From: CAZXWN01 sp964644695 [NCBI: uncultured bacterium] | GTDB taxonomy: Bacteria > UBP4 > UBA4092 | Length of the DNA stretch: 64,000 nt | Direction of reading: 5' to 3' | Assembly: GCA_964644695.1 (NCBI GenBank) | Contig: CAZXWN010000001.1 | Location: 1 to 64,000, forward strand | Shown: piece by piece, positions 16,999 to 25,341 of the stretch | How the letters are laid out: every line of letters begins with the position of its first letter | Position numbering within the stretch: position 1 is the stretch's first letter | The notes under the pieces: model-generated | The model's input: only the letters and a program-made list of their open reading frames with translations | Told to the model about the DNA's origin: nothing | Database searches by the model: none | Translations under genes and position numbers: made by a program

Positions 16999-17919
16999 AT
17001 GACTGATCGTAAATTTCCTAATTTGAATGCAAATATCCCCCATTTTGGCGGTTCATTGGTGGCGATTGTGACCCCTTTTACCAAAGAGGGTGAATTAGAC
17101 GAAGTCAAATTCCGTGAATTGATTGAATGGCAGGTTAAAGAGGGGACCCATGGTATTGTCCCTTGTGGTACTACGGGTGAATCCGCAACCCTGTCTCATG
17201 AAGAACATGACCGTGTTATGGATATTACAGTGGACCAGGTTGCCGGTCGAGTTCCTGTTATTGTTGGAACCGGTTCCAATAGCACCCGGGAAGCGATCCG
17301 CCTTACCAAGCATGCGCAACAGGCGGGTGCTGATGCCGCTTTATTGATTAATCCCTATTACAACCGACCGACTCAGGAAGGCCTTTATCAACATTTCAAG
17401 GCTGTTGCTGAATCGTGTGACATCCCCCAGATTGTCTACAATATCCCCAGCCGGACTGCGGTCAATGTATTACCAGATACCATGGCCCGCCTCTCTGAAA
17501 TCAAGAATATTATCGGTGTGAAAGAAGCGACGGGAAACCTGATTCAAACCACAGAAATGATTTCCCTGGTCCATAAGGATTTTCTTGTTTTATCTGGTGA
17601 AGATGCTTTAAATATGCCCTTATTGGCAATTGGTGCCAAAGGCGCTATTTCTGTCTTAACAAATGTGGTCCCCGGTGATATGTCCCGCATGATGGTTGAC
17701 TGGTTCAACGGGAATACTCAGACGGCCTTGGAAATGCATTATAAATACTATCGGTTAACTCAAGCGCTATTCTGTGAAACCAATCCAACCCCAGTCAAAG
17801 CTGTCTTAGCTATGATGGGTAAAATTAATGAAGATGTTCGTCTCCCCTTAGTGGGTCTGATGGATAAAAACAAGATGATGTTAAATAATATCTTGAAAGA
17901 GTATCAGTTGATTTCCTGA
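16999..17919 (+). CDS. dapA: 4-hydroxy-tetrahydrodipicolinate synthase
   Basis: DapA condenses pyruvate with aspartate semialdehyde, the first committed step to diaminopimelate and lysine. The 306-aa TIM barrel shows GTTGE at 57-61, the PYYNRPTQEG block, catalytic Tyr147 in VYNIPSRTAVN, and Schiff-base Lys175 in GVKEATGN. The first 16 residues are an N-terminal extension relative to E. coli DapA. It is preceded by AAGCGAGGG and lies 33 bases after dapF. Confidence 0.97.
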   Translation: MTDRKFPNLNANIPHFGGSLVAIVTPFTKEGELDEVKFRELIEWQVKEGTHGIVPCGTTGESATLSHEEHDRVMDITVDQVAGRVPVIVGTGSNSTREAIRLTKHAQQAGADAALLINPYYNRPTQEGLYQHFKAVAESCDIPQIVYNIPSRTAVNVLPDTMARLSEIKNIIGVKEATGNLIQTTEMISLVHKDFLVLSGEDALNMPLLAIGAKGAISVLTNVVPGDMSRMMVDWFNGNTQTALEMHYKYYRLTQALFCETNPTPVKAVLAMMGKINEDVRLPLVGLMDKNKMMLNNILKEYQLIS

Positions 17920-17936
17920 TAAAGGTTATATGAATC

Positions 17937-18113
17937 ATGCCAATAGATAATAAGCTGATGGAAATCCTTGTTTGTCCGGTATGTAAGTCAAAACTTTCAT
18001 ACAAAGAAGAAGAATCGGTTATGATTTGTCAAAATACGGATTGTGGACGAAAATACCCGGTAGAAAATGATATTCCAATTCTTTTGGTGGATGAGGCTAC
18101 CATCGAAGCCTGA
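17937..18113 (+). CDS. Trm112-like small zinc-ribbon protein
   Basis: A 58-aa protein too short for usual ORF cut-offs. It has two cysteine pairs, CPVC (13, 16) and C-x4-C (31, 36), plus the RKYPVENDIPILL segment that is diagnostic of the Trm112/YcaR (UPF0434) family. In other organisms Trm112 proteins bind and stabilise methyltransferases; the bacterial role is less clear. AAAGG precedes the ATG and the gene lies 17 bases after dapA, immediately before a strong terminator, so it closes the lysA operon. Confidence 0.9.
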   Translation: MPIDNKLMEILVCPVCKSKLSYKEEESVMICQNTDCGRKYPVENDIPILLVDEATIEA

Positions 18114-18139
18114 TTTGTCTTAAAATGAATGAGCCTTGA

Positions 18140-18174
18140 GCAGGGACTGCTTATCAAAGGCAGTCCCTGCTTTT
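18140..18174 (+). terminator. Rho-independent terminator of the lysA-dapF-dapA operon
   Basis: A perfect 11-bp stem, GCAGGGACTGC (18140-18150) and GCAGTCCCTGC (18160-18170), has a 9-base loop and is followed by TTTT. It lies 26 bases after the Trm112-like stop. Confidence 0.93.
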
Positions 18175-18207
18175 ATGTAGGGATATAATTTGCTCGGGAG
18201 TCATAAG

Positions 18208-18822
18208 ATGGATATTATTCTTAACAGTACGGGTTGGATTGAAGTGATTTGTGGATCGATGTTCTCCGGAAAATCGGAAGAATTAATCCGACGGTTACAT
18301 CGTTGTGAGATCGCTCGCCAGAAAATACAGGTTTTTAAGCCAACTCGTGATACACGGTTTTCTGATACGGATATTGTGAGTCACAGCGCTCTACGCATTC
18401 CATCTATCCCCGTTTCTGACAGTCAGGAACTATTTAATGAGGTTTTACCCGATACTCAGGTGATTGGTATTGATGAAGCACAATTTTTTGATAACGGTTT
18501 AATCGAAATTTGTGAATCTCTGGCCAATCAGGGGAAGCGTATCATCGTTGCTGGGCTGGATCAGGATTATCGGGGCGTTCCCTTTGAACCTATTCCTCAG
18601 TTAATGGCCATCGCTGAATTTGTTACAAAAACTCATGCCATCTGTGTTATCTGTGGAAATCCTGCAAATCGGTCCTATCGTAAGGTGGCTTCTGAAGAAA
18701 GAATATTACTGGGTGCTGAAGATAATTATGAGCCCCGGTGCCGTAAATGTTGTCTTCTGGAAGAGGTGAAGAAAGAAGCCGAGATGCCTGAACTCTTTGA
18801 CGAAGATAAACCTGTTTCCTGA
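18208..18822 (+). CDS. tdk: Thymidine kinase (type II)
   Basis: Tdk phosphorylates thymidine in nucleotide salvage. The 204-aa product has the P-loop GSMFSGKS (16-23), the catalytic-base region DEAQFF with Glu90, the lid/thymidine loop, and a zinc-binding set Cys146/Cys149 and Cys178/Cys181. A TTG start at 18190 is in frame, but GGGAG lies 7 bases before the ATG at 18208. Its stop codon directly abuts the stop of mgtE on the other strand (TGATTA). Confidence 0.96.
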   Translation: MDIILNSTGWIEVICGSMFSGKSEELIRRLHRCEIARQKIQVFKPTRDTRFSDTDIVSHSALRIPSIPVSDSQELFNEVLPDTQVIGIDEAQFFDNGLIEICESLANQGKRIIVAGLDQDYRGVPFEPIPQLMAIAEFVTKTHAICVICGNPANRSYRKVASEERILLGAEDNYEPRCRKCCLLEEVKKEAEMPELFDEDKPVS

Positions 18823-20169
18823 TTACCGGGCAAGTGGCAGTAATAGGGCGGCTGTCGATAAGTAAATTGTAATAGTGCATAAATCACTGCCAGTGAGGAC
18901 AAAAGCACTTGATGCCAGTGCTGGGTCAATGCCAAAGGCTTTGAATCCAAGAGGAAAGGCTGTTCCTACCAGGCTGGCGCTGGTGATTGCAAGGATTACC
19001 GAGACTAATAATACCAATCCAACGGTCATATTGCCTAACCATAACCATCCAATTAGTCCCAGAATGATTCCGCTGATTAATCCAAGCGCAAAGCCTATAA
19101 CGACTTCCTTAAATAGAAGTGATTTGAATTCCTGATGGCTACTCTCTCCCATTGCCATACTTCGAATAATTAATGTTGATGTTTGTGTGGCAACCGTTTC
19201 CCCAAGTCCAAGAAGAAGGGGTATGAAGGCTGTCAGGGCAATGACTGCGCTCAATAGGTCTGTGTAACGGCTTAGAAGGAAAGCATTGATCAATCCTCCT
19301 ATAAGGCAGGCTGTTAGCCAGGGTAATCTTAGAGGAACAATCTTAGAAATCGAAGCACCCTGTAATTCTGCCCGTTTAACGCCTGAGATGGTCAATAATT
19401 CATCTTCAGTTAATGATTGTTTCTTTTCCAGTATACTGTCCCGTTGAATCATTCCCAGTAGTCGTTGATTGTTATCTACAACGGGTAAAGCCAAGTATCC
19501 TGTTTCATCAAAGAGTTCATTGATTCGGCTTAAATCATCCTGGTGATTAAGAACAACCGTGCCGGGGGTGTATATATCTTTCAGCAGACTTGTTGGTGAG
19601 GTTGTTACTAATCGACGAATGGGAATGACACCTTTTAACTCATTGTTATCATTGGTGACATACAAGTAGAAAATTGATCCCAATTGTGTGCGGGTGCGGA
19701 TTATATCTAAGGCCTCTTCTACGGTCATGGACTCCTTGAGAGAAACAAAGCGGGTTTCCATTAACATCCCGGCAGAGTTTTCAGGATATTCAAGAATCAT
19801 GTCCAATTGGGATTGGTGTTCTGAATCAAGATGGCTGTATAAAAGGGCTTTATCTTTTCCTTTAAAATAATGGGTCAACTCCTGGACGTCATCTGAATCT
19901 AATGAATCCAGGATTGCCTGTAATTTGGATTGGCTCATTTGATTCATCATTTTACAGGGAGGATTCCCAAACTTAAGACATAATTGAACGACCCGATTGG
20001 CTCTTTCTTGCGAAAGAGCGTTATATACGACCTCCTGTTCTTCTGGTTTCAAGCGTGGAAAGATTCTGACAATTTCTAACAATGGGCGCTGTTTCAGAAG
20101 GTCAGCTAATTCTGGAGGATTATCAAGCAGCGTTTTTATGGATTCAATTAGTCGGATAGGTGATTGCAT
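18823..20169 (-). CDS. mgtE: Magnesium transporter MgtE
   Basis: MgtE is a dimeric Mg2+ channel gated by cytoplasmic Mg2+. The 448-aa product shows the helical N domain (about 1-125), two CBS domains (about 130-255, with SLKESMTVEEALDII and LPVVDNNQRLLGMI), the plug helix and five membrane helices (about 280-448). The pore aspartate of the family is conserved as Asp429 in TGSDLCTIT, and DPALASSAFVLT precedes it. No Mg riboswitch is apparent in the short upstream gap, which instead holds the terminator of the previous gene. Confidence 0.95.
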   Translation of the reverse strand: MQSPIRLIESIKTLLDNPPELADLLKQRPLLEIVRIFPRLKPEEQEVVYNALSQERANRVVQLCLKFGNPPCKMMNQMSQSKLQAILDSLDSDDVQELTHYFKGKDKALLYSHLDSEHQSQLDMILEYPENSAGMLMETRFVSLKESMTVEEALDIIRTRTQLGSIFYLYVTNDNNELKGVIPIRRLVTTSPTSLLKDIYTPGTVVLNHQDDLSRINELFDETGYLALPVVDNNQRLLGMIQRDSILEKKQSLTEDELLTISGVKRAELQGASISKIVPLRLPWLTACLIGGLINAFLLSRYTDLLSAVIALTAFIPLLLGLGETVATQTSTLIIRSMAMGESSHQEFKSLLFKEVVIGFALGLISGIILGLIGWLWLGNMTVGLVLLVSVILAITSASLVGTAFPLGFKAFGIDPALASSAFVLTGSDLCTITIYLSTAALLLPLAR

Positions 20170-20198
20170 TATTGTTTAAGGATACCAGATTTCATACT

Positions 20199-20238
20199 AA
20201 AAAATAACCCGTTTTTCTTGTAAGCGAAAAACGGGTTA
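20199..20238 (-). terminator. Rho-independent terminator after the GHL10 gene
   Basis: A 13-bp stem, TAACCCGTTTTTC (20205-20217) and GAAAAACGGGTTA (20226-20238), with an 8-base loop. On the minus strand it is followed by a run of six T residues. It separates the GHL10 genes from mgtE. Confidence 0.93.
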
Positions 20239-20246
20239 TGGGCACG

Positions 20247-21443
20247 TTATTTGAATTGTTTCCAGGTTAATTCTGGCGTCAGAGCCTTATTTTTAAAAGG
20301 GCCGGACAGGAGAGCTCTTGCTTTGTCTCCAGCTTCATGGTGGGGGAAAAGACTGTGATAAGCAAAGAAGGTCACACCCTGAGCTCCCATCATGCGGGCA
20401 GTTTCAATTTGTTCAATTAAGTCTTCAGGAGTCTTTATTTGAGATACTCCAATGCCCGGGCAGACAAACCGTCCATGGGCATTATCAATATGATCTTTAT
20501 TCATTGAACGAAAAGATGCCAGATCACTCACATAGGTCATTGTCATAATGATGTCCATAGTTCCTTCTTTCATCCAATCTCTGGCACTGGAGTAATGAAT
20601 AAATCGGGCATTAGCACTTTTACCCACAACAGCTGCAGTAACGGCTACATGAGGGTTGATTGCAGTGACGGAATTGTAGGTTTTCCTAACCACAGAAGAA
20701 ACATTATCTCTACGGAACTGGTCCCATGCTTCTGGTGCTTCATCTGGTGTATTCCCCGTTTGTTTCTTGAATCGGCTGAGACTGATTGAGTCGTATGAAT
20801 AATCTCCTATCTCGCCGGGATGCCGCACATAATCAAAATGAATCCCATCAACAGCATAGTTCTGAACTACTTCCGTATAAACATCTCTCAAGTAATCCTG
20901 AACAGCCGGGATACCCGGACTGATGAATCGATACCATCCAAGATTCTTTCCCTGGGGTTCCATAATGCTTCCATTTTTATCCACCATGAACCAATCCCGA
21001 TGTGTATTCCATAATTGTGGGACATTTGCAGGTGGATCAGTAACTCCCTGCCAAGCTGGAAAAGTATTCAACCAGGCATAGATCAACATTTGTCTGGAAT
21101 GAGCTTCGTCTATGGCAACCTGTAACGGGTCCCATCCTGGATTCTCTCCCAGTTTATCGGGGCTTCCGCTTAATTCCCATGCCCATGGTTCTATCTTGGA
21201 ATCATAATAGACCGTTCCATTTCCTCTAACTTGGAATAAGATGACATTCAAATTATAATCAGCGCAGTTCTGTATGATTTTCTGAATGTCTTCAGGTGAT
21301 TTATAACTCCCCCTTGTGACCCATATAGCTCTGATCTCAGTATCTATAGAGGTTGTTTGTAATGGAGGAGCCTCTATTGCATATGCTGAGATGGTTATAA
21401 AAGTACATAGCATAAAATTGAACATGAAGTGCATAGTTTTCAT
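20247..21443 (-). CDS. Secreted GHL10-type glycosidase-like protein
   Basis: A 398-aa glycosyl-hydrolase-like 10 (YngK/DUF187-type) protein. It has a signal peptide cleaved after about residue 22 (SAYA), then the family start EIRAIWVTRGSYKSPEDIQKII. Barrel landmarks are NVILFQVRGNGTVYY, LIYAWLNTFPAW, GIHFDYVRHPG and MDIIMTMTYV. The Asp in HFDYVR is in the usual position of a catalytic acid, but activity of the family is not well established. GAGGG precedes the ATG. It is 21 bases downstream of a paralogue without a clear signal peptide. Confidence 0.88.
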   Translation of the reverse strand: MKTMHFMFNFMLCTFITISAYAIEAPPLQTTSIDTEIRAIWVTRGSYKSPEDIQKIIQNCADYNLNVILFQVRGNGTVYYDSKIEPWAWELSGSPDKLGENPGWDPLQVAIDEAHSRQMLIYAWLNTFPAWQGVTDPPANVPQLWNTHRDWFMVDKNGSIMEPQGKNLGWYRFISPGIPAVQDYLRDVYTEVVQNYAVDGIHFDYVRHPGEIGDYSYDSISLSRFKKQTGNTPDEAPEAWDQFRRDNVSSVVRKTYNSVTAINPHVAVTAAVVGKSANARFIHYSSARDWMKEGTMDIIMTMTYVSDLASFRSMNKDHIDNAHGRFVCPGIGVSQIKTPEDLIEQIETARMMGAQGVTFFAYHSLFPHHEAGDKARALLSGPFKNKALTPELTWKQFK

Positions 21444-21464
21444 TTATTCAACCCTCATTAACAA

Positions 21465-22520
21465 TTAACAAAATATGGATGCAAATGCTTCTGCAGATGT
21501 ATTTGCTTTGTTTTTGGGGAACAATCCCTTGTACGCAAACACTGCAACTCCAGGAGCCTTCATTGTCTTTACTGCTTTGCATTGTGCTTCAAAATAGGGT
21601 TTCGCAACCGTGGTCTCATCCCACAGTAGTCCAATTGCGGGAGCAATAGCTGCTTTATGGGAATGTTTTAGATGTAGGGTATTCCATAGTTTAAACAGGT
21701 CTGTATTGGGGGTGTAGGTCATGGGTGTCATCAAATCAAGAATTCCTTCTTCCAACCATTTCCAGGAGTCCTGATAAAAACGAGAATACCCATTGTAATA
21801 TGAGTTCCATGTGGCGGCGGATACGGTAACGGAAGGTTTCAGTTTTTTAGTTCCTTGATAGATTCGCCGAACTAAATCTGTCACGGCATCCCGTTTGTAC
21901 TGGCTCCAGAGTTCGGGTGATTCTATTGGATGGACCTTGTGTTTTTGCTGGAATATTTTGATGCTGACAGGATCAAGAGAGTATTCACCGAGGTCATTGT
22001 AATACCGGACATAATCAAGATGAATTCCATCAATGGCATAATCTTTTACAACTTGTAAAAAGACTTTTTCCAAATAATCACGGACTGCGGGAATCCCCGG
22101 GCAGACTGTAACATAGTCTTCACCTAAAGGTTGATATTCTCCCCCTTCATTCCGACCAAACCAATTCTTATGAGTAGTATAGACTTGTCTAATATTTGAC
22201 GGAGGAGGAGTCTTTCCTCTCCACCCAGGGTAAACATTTAAGTAGGCATGTAATTTCACATTATAAAGATTAGCCGCATCAATTGCTGTCTGGAGTGGGT
22301 CCCAGCCTGGATATTGCCCTAATGCTGAAGGGTCTTTTCCCGTTAATTCCCATGCCCATGGTTCATATTTTGATTCATAATATGCCGTAGCATTTCCTCG
22401 AACTTGAAAGAAAATATTATTAAATCCATATTCAGAACAGTTACGTATGATTTTCTCAACATCACCCGGACTCTTAAAATCCCATCGGGTTACCCATATG
22501 GCTTTCATATCAGTTGGCAT
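21465..22520 (-). CDS. GHL10-type glycosidase-like protein without signal peptide
   Basis: A 351-aa paralogue of the following gene (shared MKAIWVTRWDFKSPGDVEKII, NIFFQVRGNATAYYESKYEPWAWELTGK... order of blocks, GIHLDYVRYYND, LDLMTPMTYTP). A longer frame begins at 22604 with a weakly hydrophobic leader (MISQFLFSFSCSYVNL), but AAGGA lies about 10 bases before the ATG at 22520, and homology begins there. If the inner start is right the enzyme is cytoplasmic; with the outer one it might be exported. The pair probably works on the same glycan in two compartments, which is inference. Confidence 0.85.
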   Translation of the reverse strand: MPTDMKAIWVTRWDFKSPGDVEKIIRNCSEYGFNNIFFQVRGNATAYYESKYEPWAWELTGKDPSALGQYPGWDPLQTAIDAANLYNVKLHAYLNVYPGWRGKTPPPSNIRQVYTTHKNWFGRNEGGEYQPLGEDYVTVCPGIPAVRDYLEKVFLQVVKDYAIDGIHLDYVRYYNDLGEYSLDPVSIKIFQQKHKVHPIESPELWSQYKRDAVTDLVRRIYQGTKKLKPSVTVSAATWNSYYNGYSRFYQDSWKWLEEGILDLMTPMTYTPNTDLFKLWNTLHLKHSHKAAIAPAIGLLWDETTVAKPYFEAQCKAVKTMKAPGVAVFAYKGLFPKNKANTSAEAFASIFC

Positions 22521-22640
22521 AATTGACACGTCCTTCCTCAAAGAATTGATTGTCCTCAAATTAACATAACTGCATGAAAATGAAAACAAGAATTGACTAA
22601 TCATCTTCTGATGAACATTTCCTGAACATTTTATATCTGA

Positions 22641-22646
22641 TATAAT
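22641..22646 (+). promoter_or_regulatory. -10 element of the tRNA-Glu gene
   Basis: A perfect TATAAT lies 20 bases before the tRNA 5' end. No good -35 hexamer is seen at the expected distance. Confidence 0.55.
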
Positions 22647-22666
22647 TTATAACTCAACCTGATGAT

Positions 22667-22741
22667 GGCCCCATCGTCTAACGGTCAGGACACCAGATTC
22701 TCAATCTGGGTATAGGGGTTCGATTCCCCTTGGGGCTACCA
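22667..22741 (+). tRNA. tRNA-Glu (anticodon CTC), CCA encoded
   Basis: A full cloverleaf can be drawn: acceptor stem GGCCCCA with TGGGGCT (first pair G-U), discriminator A and encoded CCA; D-loop TCTAACGGTCAGGAC; anticodon stem CCAGA/TCTGG with loop TTCTCAA, anticodon CTC at 22700-22702; T-arm AGGGGTTCGATTCCCCT. The overall pattern matches bacterial tRNA-Glu. Confidence 0.97.
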
Positions 22742-22828
22742 TATCTTCACAAATCCCCTCAAATCACCCATTCATAAGGACTCTTTGATTGCGGTATTAT
22801 CCAAGAGTTGATAAAATGACTGTATAGA

Positions 22829-22855
22829 ATAGCCCCCATAGACTTATGGGGCTAT
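22829..22855 (+). promoter_or_regulatory. Hairpin in the ilvB leader
   Basis: ATAGCCCCCATA pairs with TATGGGGCTAT (one bulged C), leaving a 4-base loop. It lies 25 bases before the ilvB ATG. It lacks a T-run, so it is a weak terminator at best; it could end the tRNA transcript or be a leader structure of ilvB. Confidence 0.5.
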
Positions 22856-22880
22856 TTCGCATATATAGAGGGTGATGCTT

Positions 22881-24659
22881 ATGTCTGCAACTAAAGATGC
22901 ACCAGCCGGAACCCTAACAGGGTCTGAATCGGCTAAAATCAAGAAGTCAGGTGGAGAAATCCTGATTGAATCTCTGATCCGAGAAGGTGTCCATACAGTA
23001 TTTGGTGTTCCCGGTGGTGCTTTCCTTCCTACCTATGATGTCCTTCCGAAATATAGTAAACAACTTCGCCATGTCCTGGTTGCCCATGAACAGGGTGGTG
23101 CACATGCTGCTGAGGGTTTTGCTCGTGCCAGCGGAAAAGTTGGCGTTTGTTTTGCAACCTCAGGTCCTGGGGCAACAAACCTGGTAACAGGCATTGCCGA
23201 TGCACGGATGGATTCTACCCCCATGGTTGCCATTACAGCTCAGGTTGCCAGTAATCTGTTAGGTTCCGATGCTTTCCAAGAAACGGATATTGTCGGTATT
23301 ACACGAAACATTACGAAGCAAAACTACCTGGTTCATAAAACAGAAGATTTAGGTCGTGTTCTCAAAGAAGCTTTTTATATCGCATCAACAGGCCGTCCTG
23401 GTCCAGTATTGGTGGATATTCCCAAAGATGTCCAGGCAAATAAAGTCATTCCCAATATCCCAGATAAAGTAACGATGCGGGGATATAACCCTGAATACCC
23501 TATTGATTTCAGCCAAATGGAACGTGCGGCAGAAATGATTCGTAAAGCCAAGCGGCCCTGTATTTATGCTGGTGGTGGAGTTATCAGTGGTGAAGCTTCC
23601 AAGGAACTCTATGATTTTGCGGTCAAGACGAATATTCCTGTTACCACAACCTTGATGGGGTTGGGTGCTTTCCCTGAAAACCATCCTCTGTCATTGAAAT
23701 GGCCAGGCATGCATGGAGCTGTTTATGCGACCTTCGCGATGAATAATGCGGATGTGTTGATTACAGTGGGTGCCCGTTTTGATGACCGAGTGACTGGGAA
23801 ATTATCTGATTTTGCACCGGGCACGACAATCATTCACATTGATATTGATGCTTCAGAACTCAATAAAAATCGGAAAGCTAATTTGCCGATTCAGGGCAAT
23901 GTTAAAGATGCGCTTCGTTCTTTAACTGAGATTGTTCAGCCGGGTGATTATAAGGAATGGCACGAAACAATTACCCGTTGGAAACAACAATTCCCCTTCT
24001 ATTATGAATACAGTGATACAGTGATTAAACCGCAGTGGGCTATTGAGAGCCTTCATCAGGTGACGGAAGGAAAAGCTATTATTGCTACGGGCGTTGGTCA
24101 ACATCAAATGTGGACCGGTCAATTCTATACCTTCACTAAACCGCGTACATTTGTTTCCTCTTTGGGATTGGCGACCATGGGTTATGGTCTTCCTGCGGCA
24201 ATTGGTGCTCAGATGGCAATGCCGAATGACCTCGTTATTGATATTGATGGTGATGGTTCATTCCTGATGACCTGTCATGAATTGTGCACGATTGGTCGTG
24301 AGGGATTACCCGTAAAAGCGATGATTATGAATAATCATCATCTGGGGATGGTTCGCCAGTGGCAGGATGACTTCTATGCGCAAAACTATTGTGCCACTTA
24401 CCTTGGAAAAACGGATGAAGTGGATTATCCAATGAACGCAGATATTGCGAAGGCGTTTGGGATTCCCAGCAAGCGAGTTTCCAAGCCAGCTGATTTGAAA
24501 AAAGCAATTGAGGAAATGATTACTTTTAATGGTCCGTATGTTCTGGAAGTCATGGTTGACCCGAAAGAAAAGGTATTACCAATAATGCCTCCGGGTGCAT
24601 CCTGGAGAGATGTTATCTATAAATCATCGGATTTGGATAAATACCTTTCACGAAAATAA
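22881..24659 (+). CDS. ilvB: Acetolactate synthase large subunit
   Basis: This thiamine-diphosphate enzyme condenses two pyruvates (or pyruvate and 2-oxobutyrate), the first step to branched-chain amino acids. The 592-aa product shows FGVPGGAFLP, the cofactor-activating Glu70 in AHEQGGAHAAEGFARASG, ATSGPGATNLVTGIADA, the FAD-binding middle domain, and the TPP motif beginning GDGSF and ending MNN. Upstream GTG and ATG codons are in frame, but GAGGG sits 8 bases before the ATG at 22881. No small subunit (ilvN) follows; a terminator comes directly after. Confidence 0.95.
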   Translation: MSATKDAPAGTLTGSESAKIKKSGGEILIESLIREGVHTVFGVPGGAFLPTYDVLPKYSKQLRHVLVAHEQGGAHAAEGFARASGKVGVCFATSGPGATNLVTGIADARMDSTPMVAITAQVASNLLGSDAFQETDIVGITRNITKQNYLVHKTEDLGRVLKEAFYIASTGRPGPVLVDIPKDVQANKVIPNIPDKVTMRGYNPEYPIDFSQMERAAEMIRKAKRPCIYAGGGVISGEASKELYDFAVKTNIPVTTTLMGLGAFPENHPLSLKWPGMHGAVYATFAMNNADVLITVGARFDDRVTGKLSDFAPGTTIIHIDIDASELNKNRKANLPIQGNVKDALRSLTEIVQPGDYKEWHETITRWKQQFPFYYEYSDTVIKPQWAIESLHQVTEGKAIIATGVGQHQMWTGQFYTFTKPRTFVSSLGLATMGYGLPAAIGAQMAMPNDLVIDIDGDGSFLMTCHELCTIGREGLPVKAMIMNNHHLGMVRQWQDDFYAQNYCATYLGKTDEVDYPMNADIAKAFGIPSKRVSKPADLKKAIEEMITFNGPYVLEVMVDPKEKVLPIMPPGASWRDVIYKSSDLDKYLSRK

Positions 24660-24674
24660 TGAAAGAAAATCAAA

Positions 24675-24709
24675 AGCCCTTGCAGAGATAATCTGCAAGG
24701 GCTTTTTTT
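24675..24709. terminator. Bidirectional terminator between ilvB and nuoI
   Basis: A 12-bp stem, AGCCCTTGCAGA (24675-24686) and TCTGCAAGGGCT (24692-24703), is followed by a T7 tract on the plus strand and by TTTTGATTTT on the minus strand. It can end both the ilvB transcript and the nuo transcript. Confidence 0.93.
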
Positions 24710-24722
24710 ATTTAGCAATTAT

Positions 24723-25322
24723 TTATTGATTATCTGGAGATGATGAATCTGTCTTAGCGGATTCTGCCGCAGGTGTCTGGGGAGACGCTATAACGGGTGT
24801 TGCAGGCTTGGCTGCGGCCTGAGCTGATTTCTTAGCGGCTTCTTCAATGGCTGCAATTTCACGAGCACGTTCATAAGGTATCCAGTTTTCCTGTTTAGAA
24901 TAGACATGGAAACTGTCTTCACCTGTTTTGACGACAAATTTTACAATCAAGTCTTCTTTAGAGTAAGCTGACCCTTCATATCCGCCTTCCATGGATAATG
25001 ATTCTGTCGGGCAGGCCTCAGTACAAAGGCCGCAGAACATACAGGTCTGGATATCAATGTCAAACTGATGTGCATGGAATTTCTTATCTTCACCGCGGAC
25101 TTTTTTAATAGAAATACATTGGACCGGGCAAACTTTAGCACATAATTCACAGACGATACAGCGGGGGACATCATTGATCAACATTCCTCGAAACCTTTTA
25201 TTGAAAGGTTTATGAACTTCAGGATACTGAAGCGTATTGGTCTTTTTTAATGAATATTTGAAGGGGATCCACATGCCTTTAGGCAAACTGAGGGTACCTT
25301 CAATAAATTTCTTAAGGGACAT
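24723..25322 (-). CDS. nuoI: NADH-quinone oxidoreductase subunit I
   Basis: NuoI carries iron-sulphur clusters N6a and N6b in the peripheral arm of complex I. Two full CxxCxxCxxxCP motifs are present, Cys55/58/61/65 and Cys94/97/100/104. After the conserved part (to about residue 150) comes an Ala/Ser/Pro-rich tail of about 45 residues (AAKKSAQAAAKPATPV...), unusual for NuoI. A longer frame runs into nuoD, but AAAGGA lies 8 bases before the ATG at 25322, giving 199 aa. Last gene of the nuoB-C-D-I cluster. Confidence 0.95.
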   Translation of the reverse strand: MSLKKFIEGTLSLPKGMWIPFKYSLKKTNTLQYPEVHKPFNKRFRGMLINDVPRCIVCELCAKVCPVQCISIKKVRGEDKKFHAHQFDIDIQTCMFCGLCTEACPTESLSMEGGYEGSAYSKEDLIVKFVVKTGEDSFHVYSKQENWIPYERAREIAAIEEAAKKSAQAAAKPATPVIASPQTPAAESAKTDSSSPDNQ

Positions 25323-25341
25323 TCTGGTATTCCTTTCTTCT

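Noticed and set aside
18184-18189. TATAAT just before tdk
   Set aside because: No -35 at the right distance, as that place is the terminator stem; could still be a weak promoter.
20170-20246. Possible Mg riboswitch (M-box or ykkC-type) before mgtE
   Set aside because: The gap is too short and is occupied by the terminator of the preceding gene.
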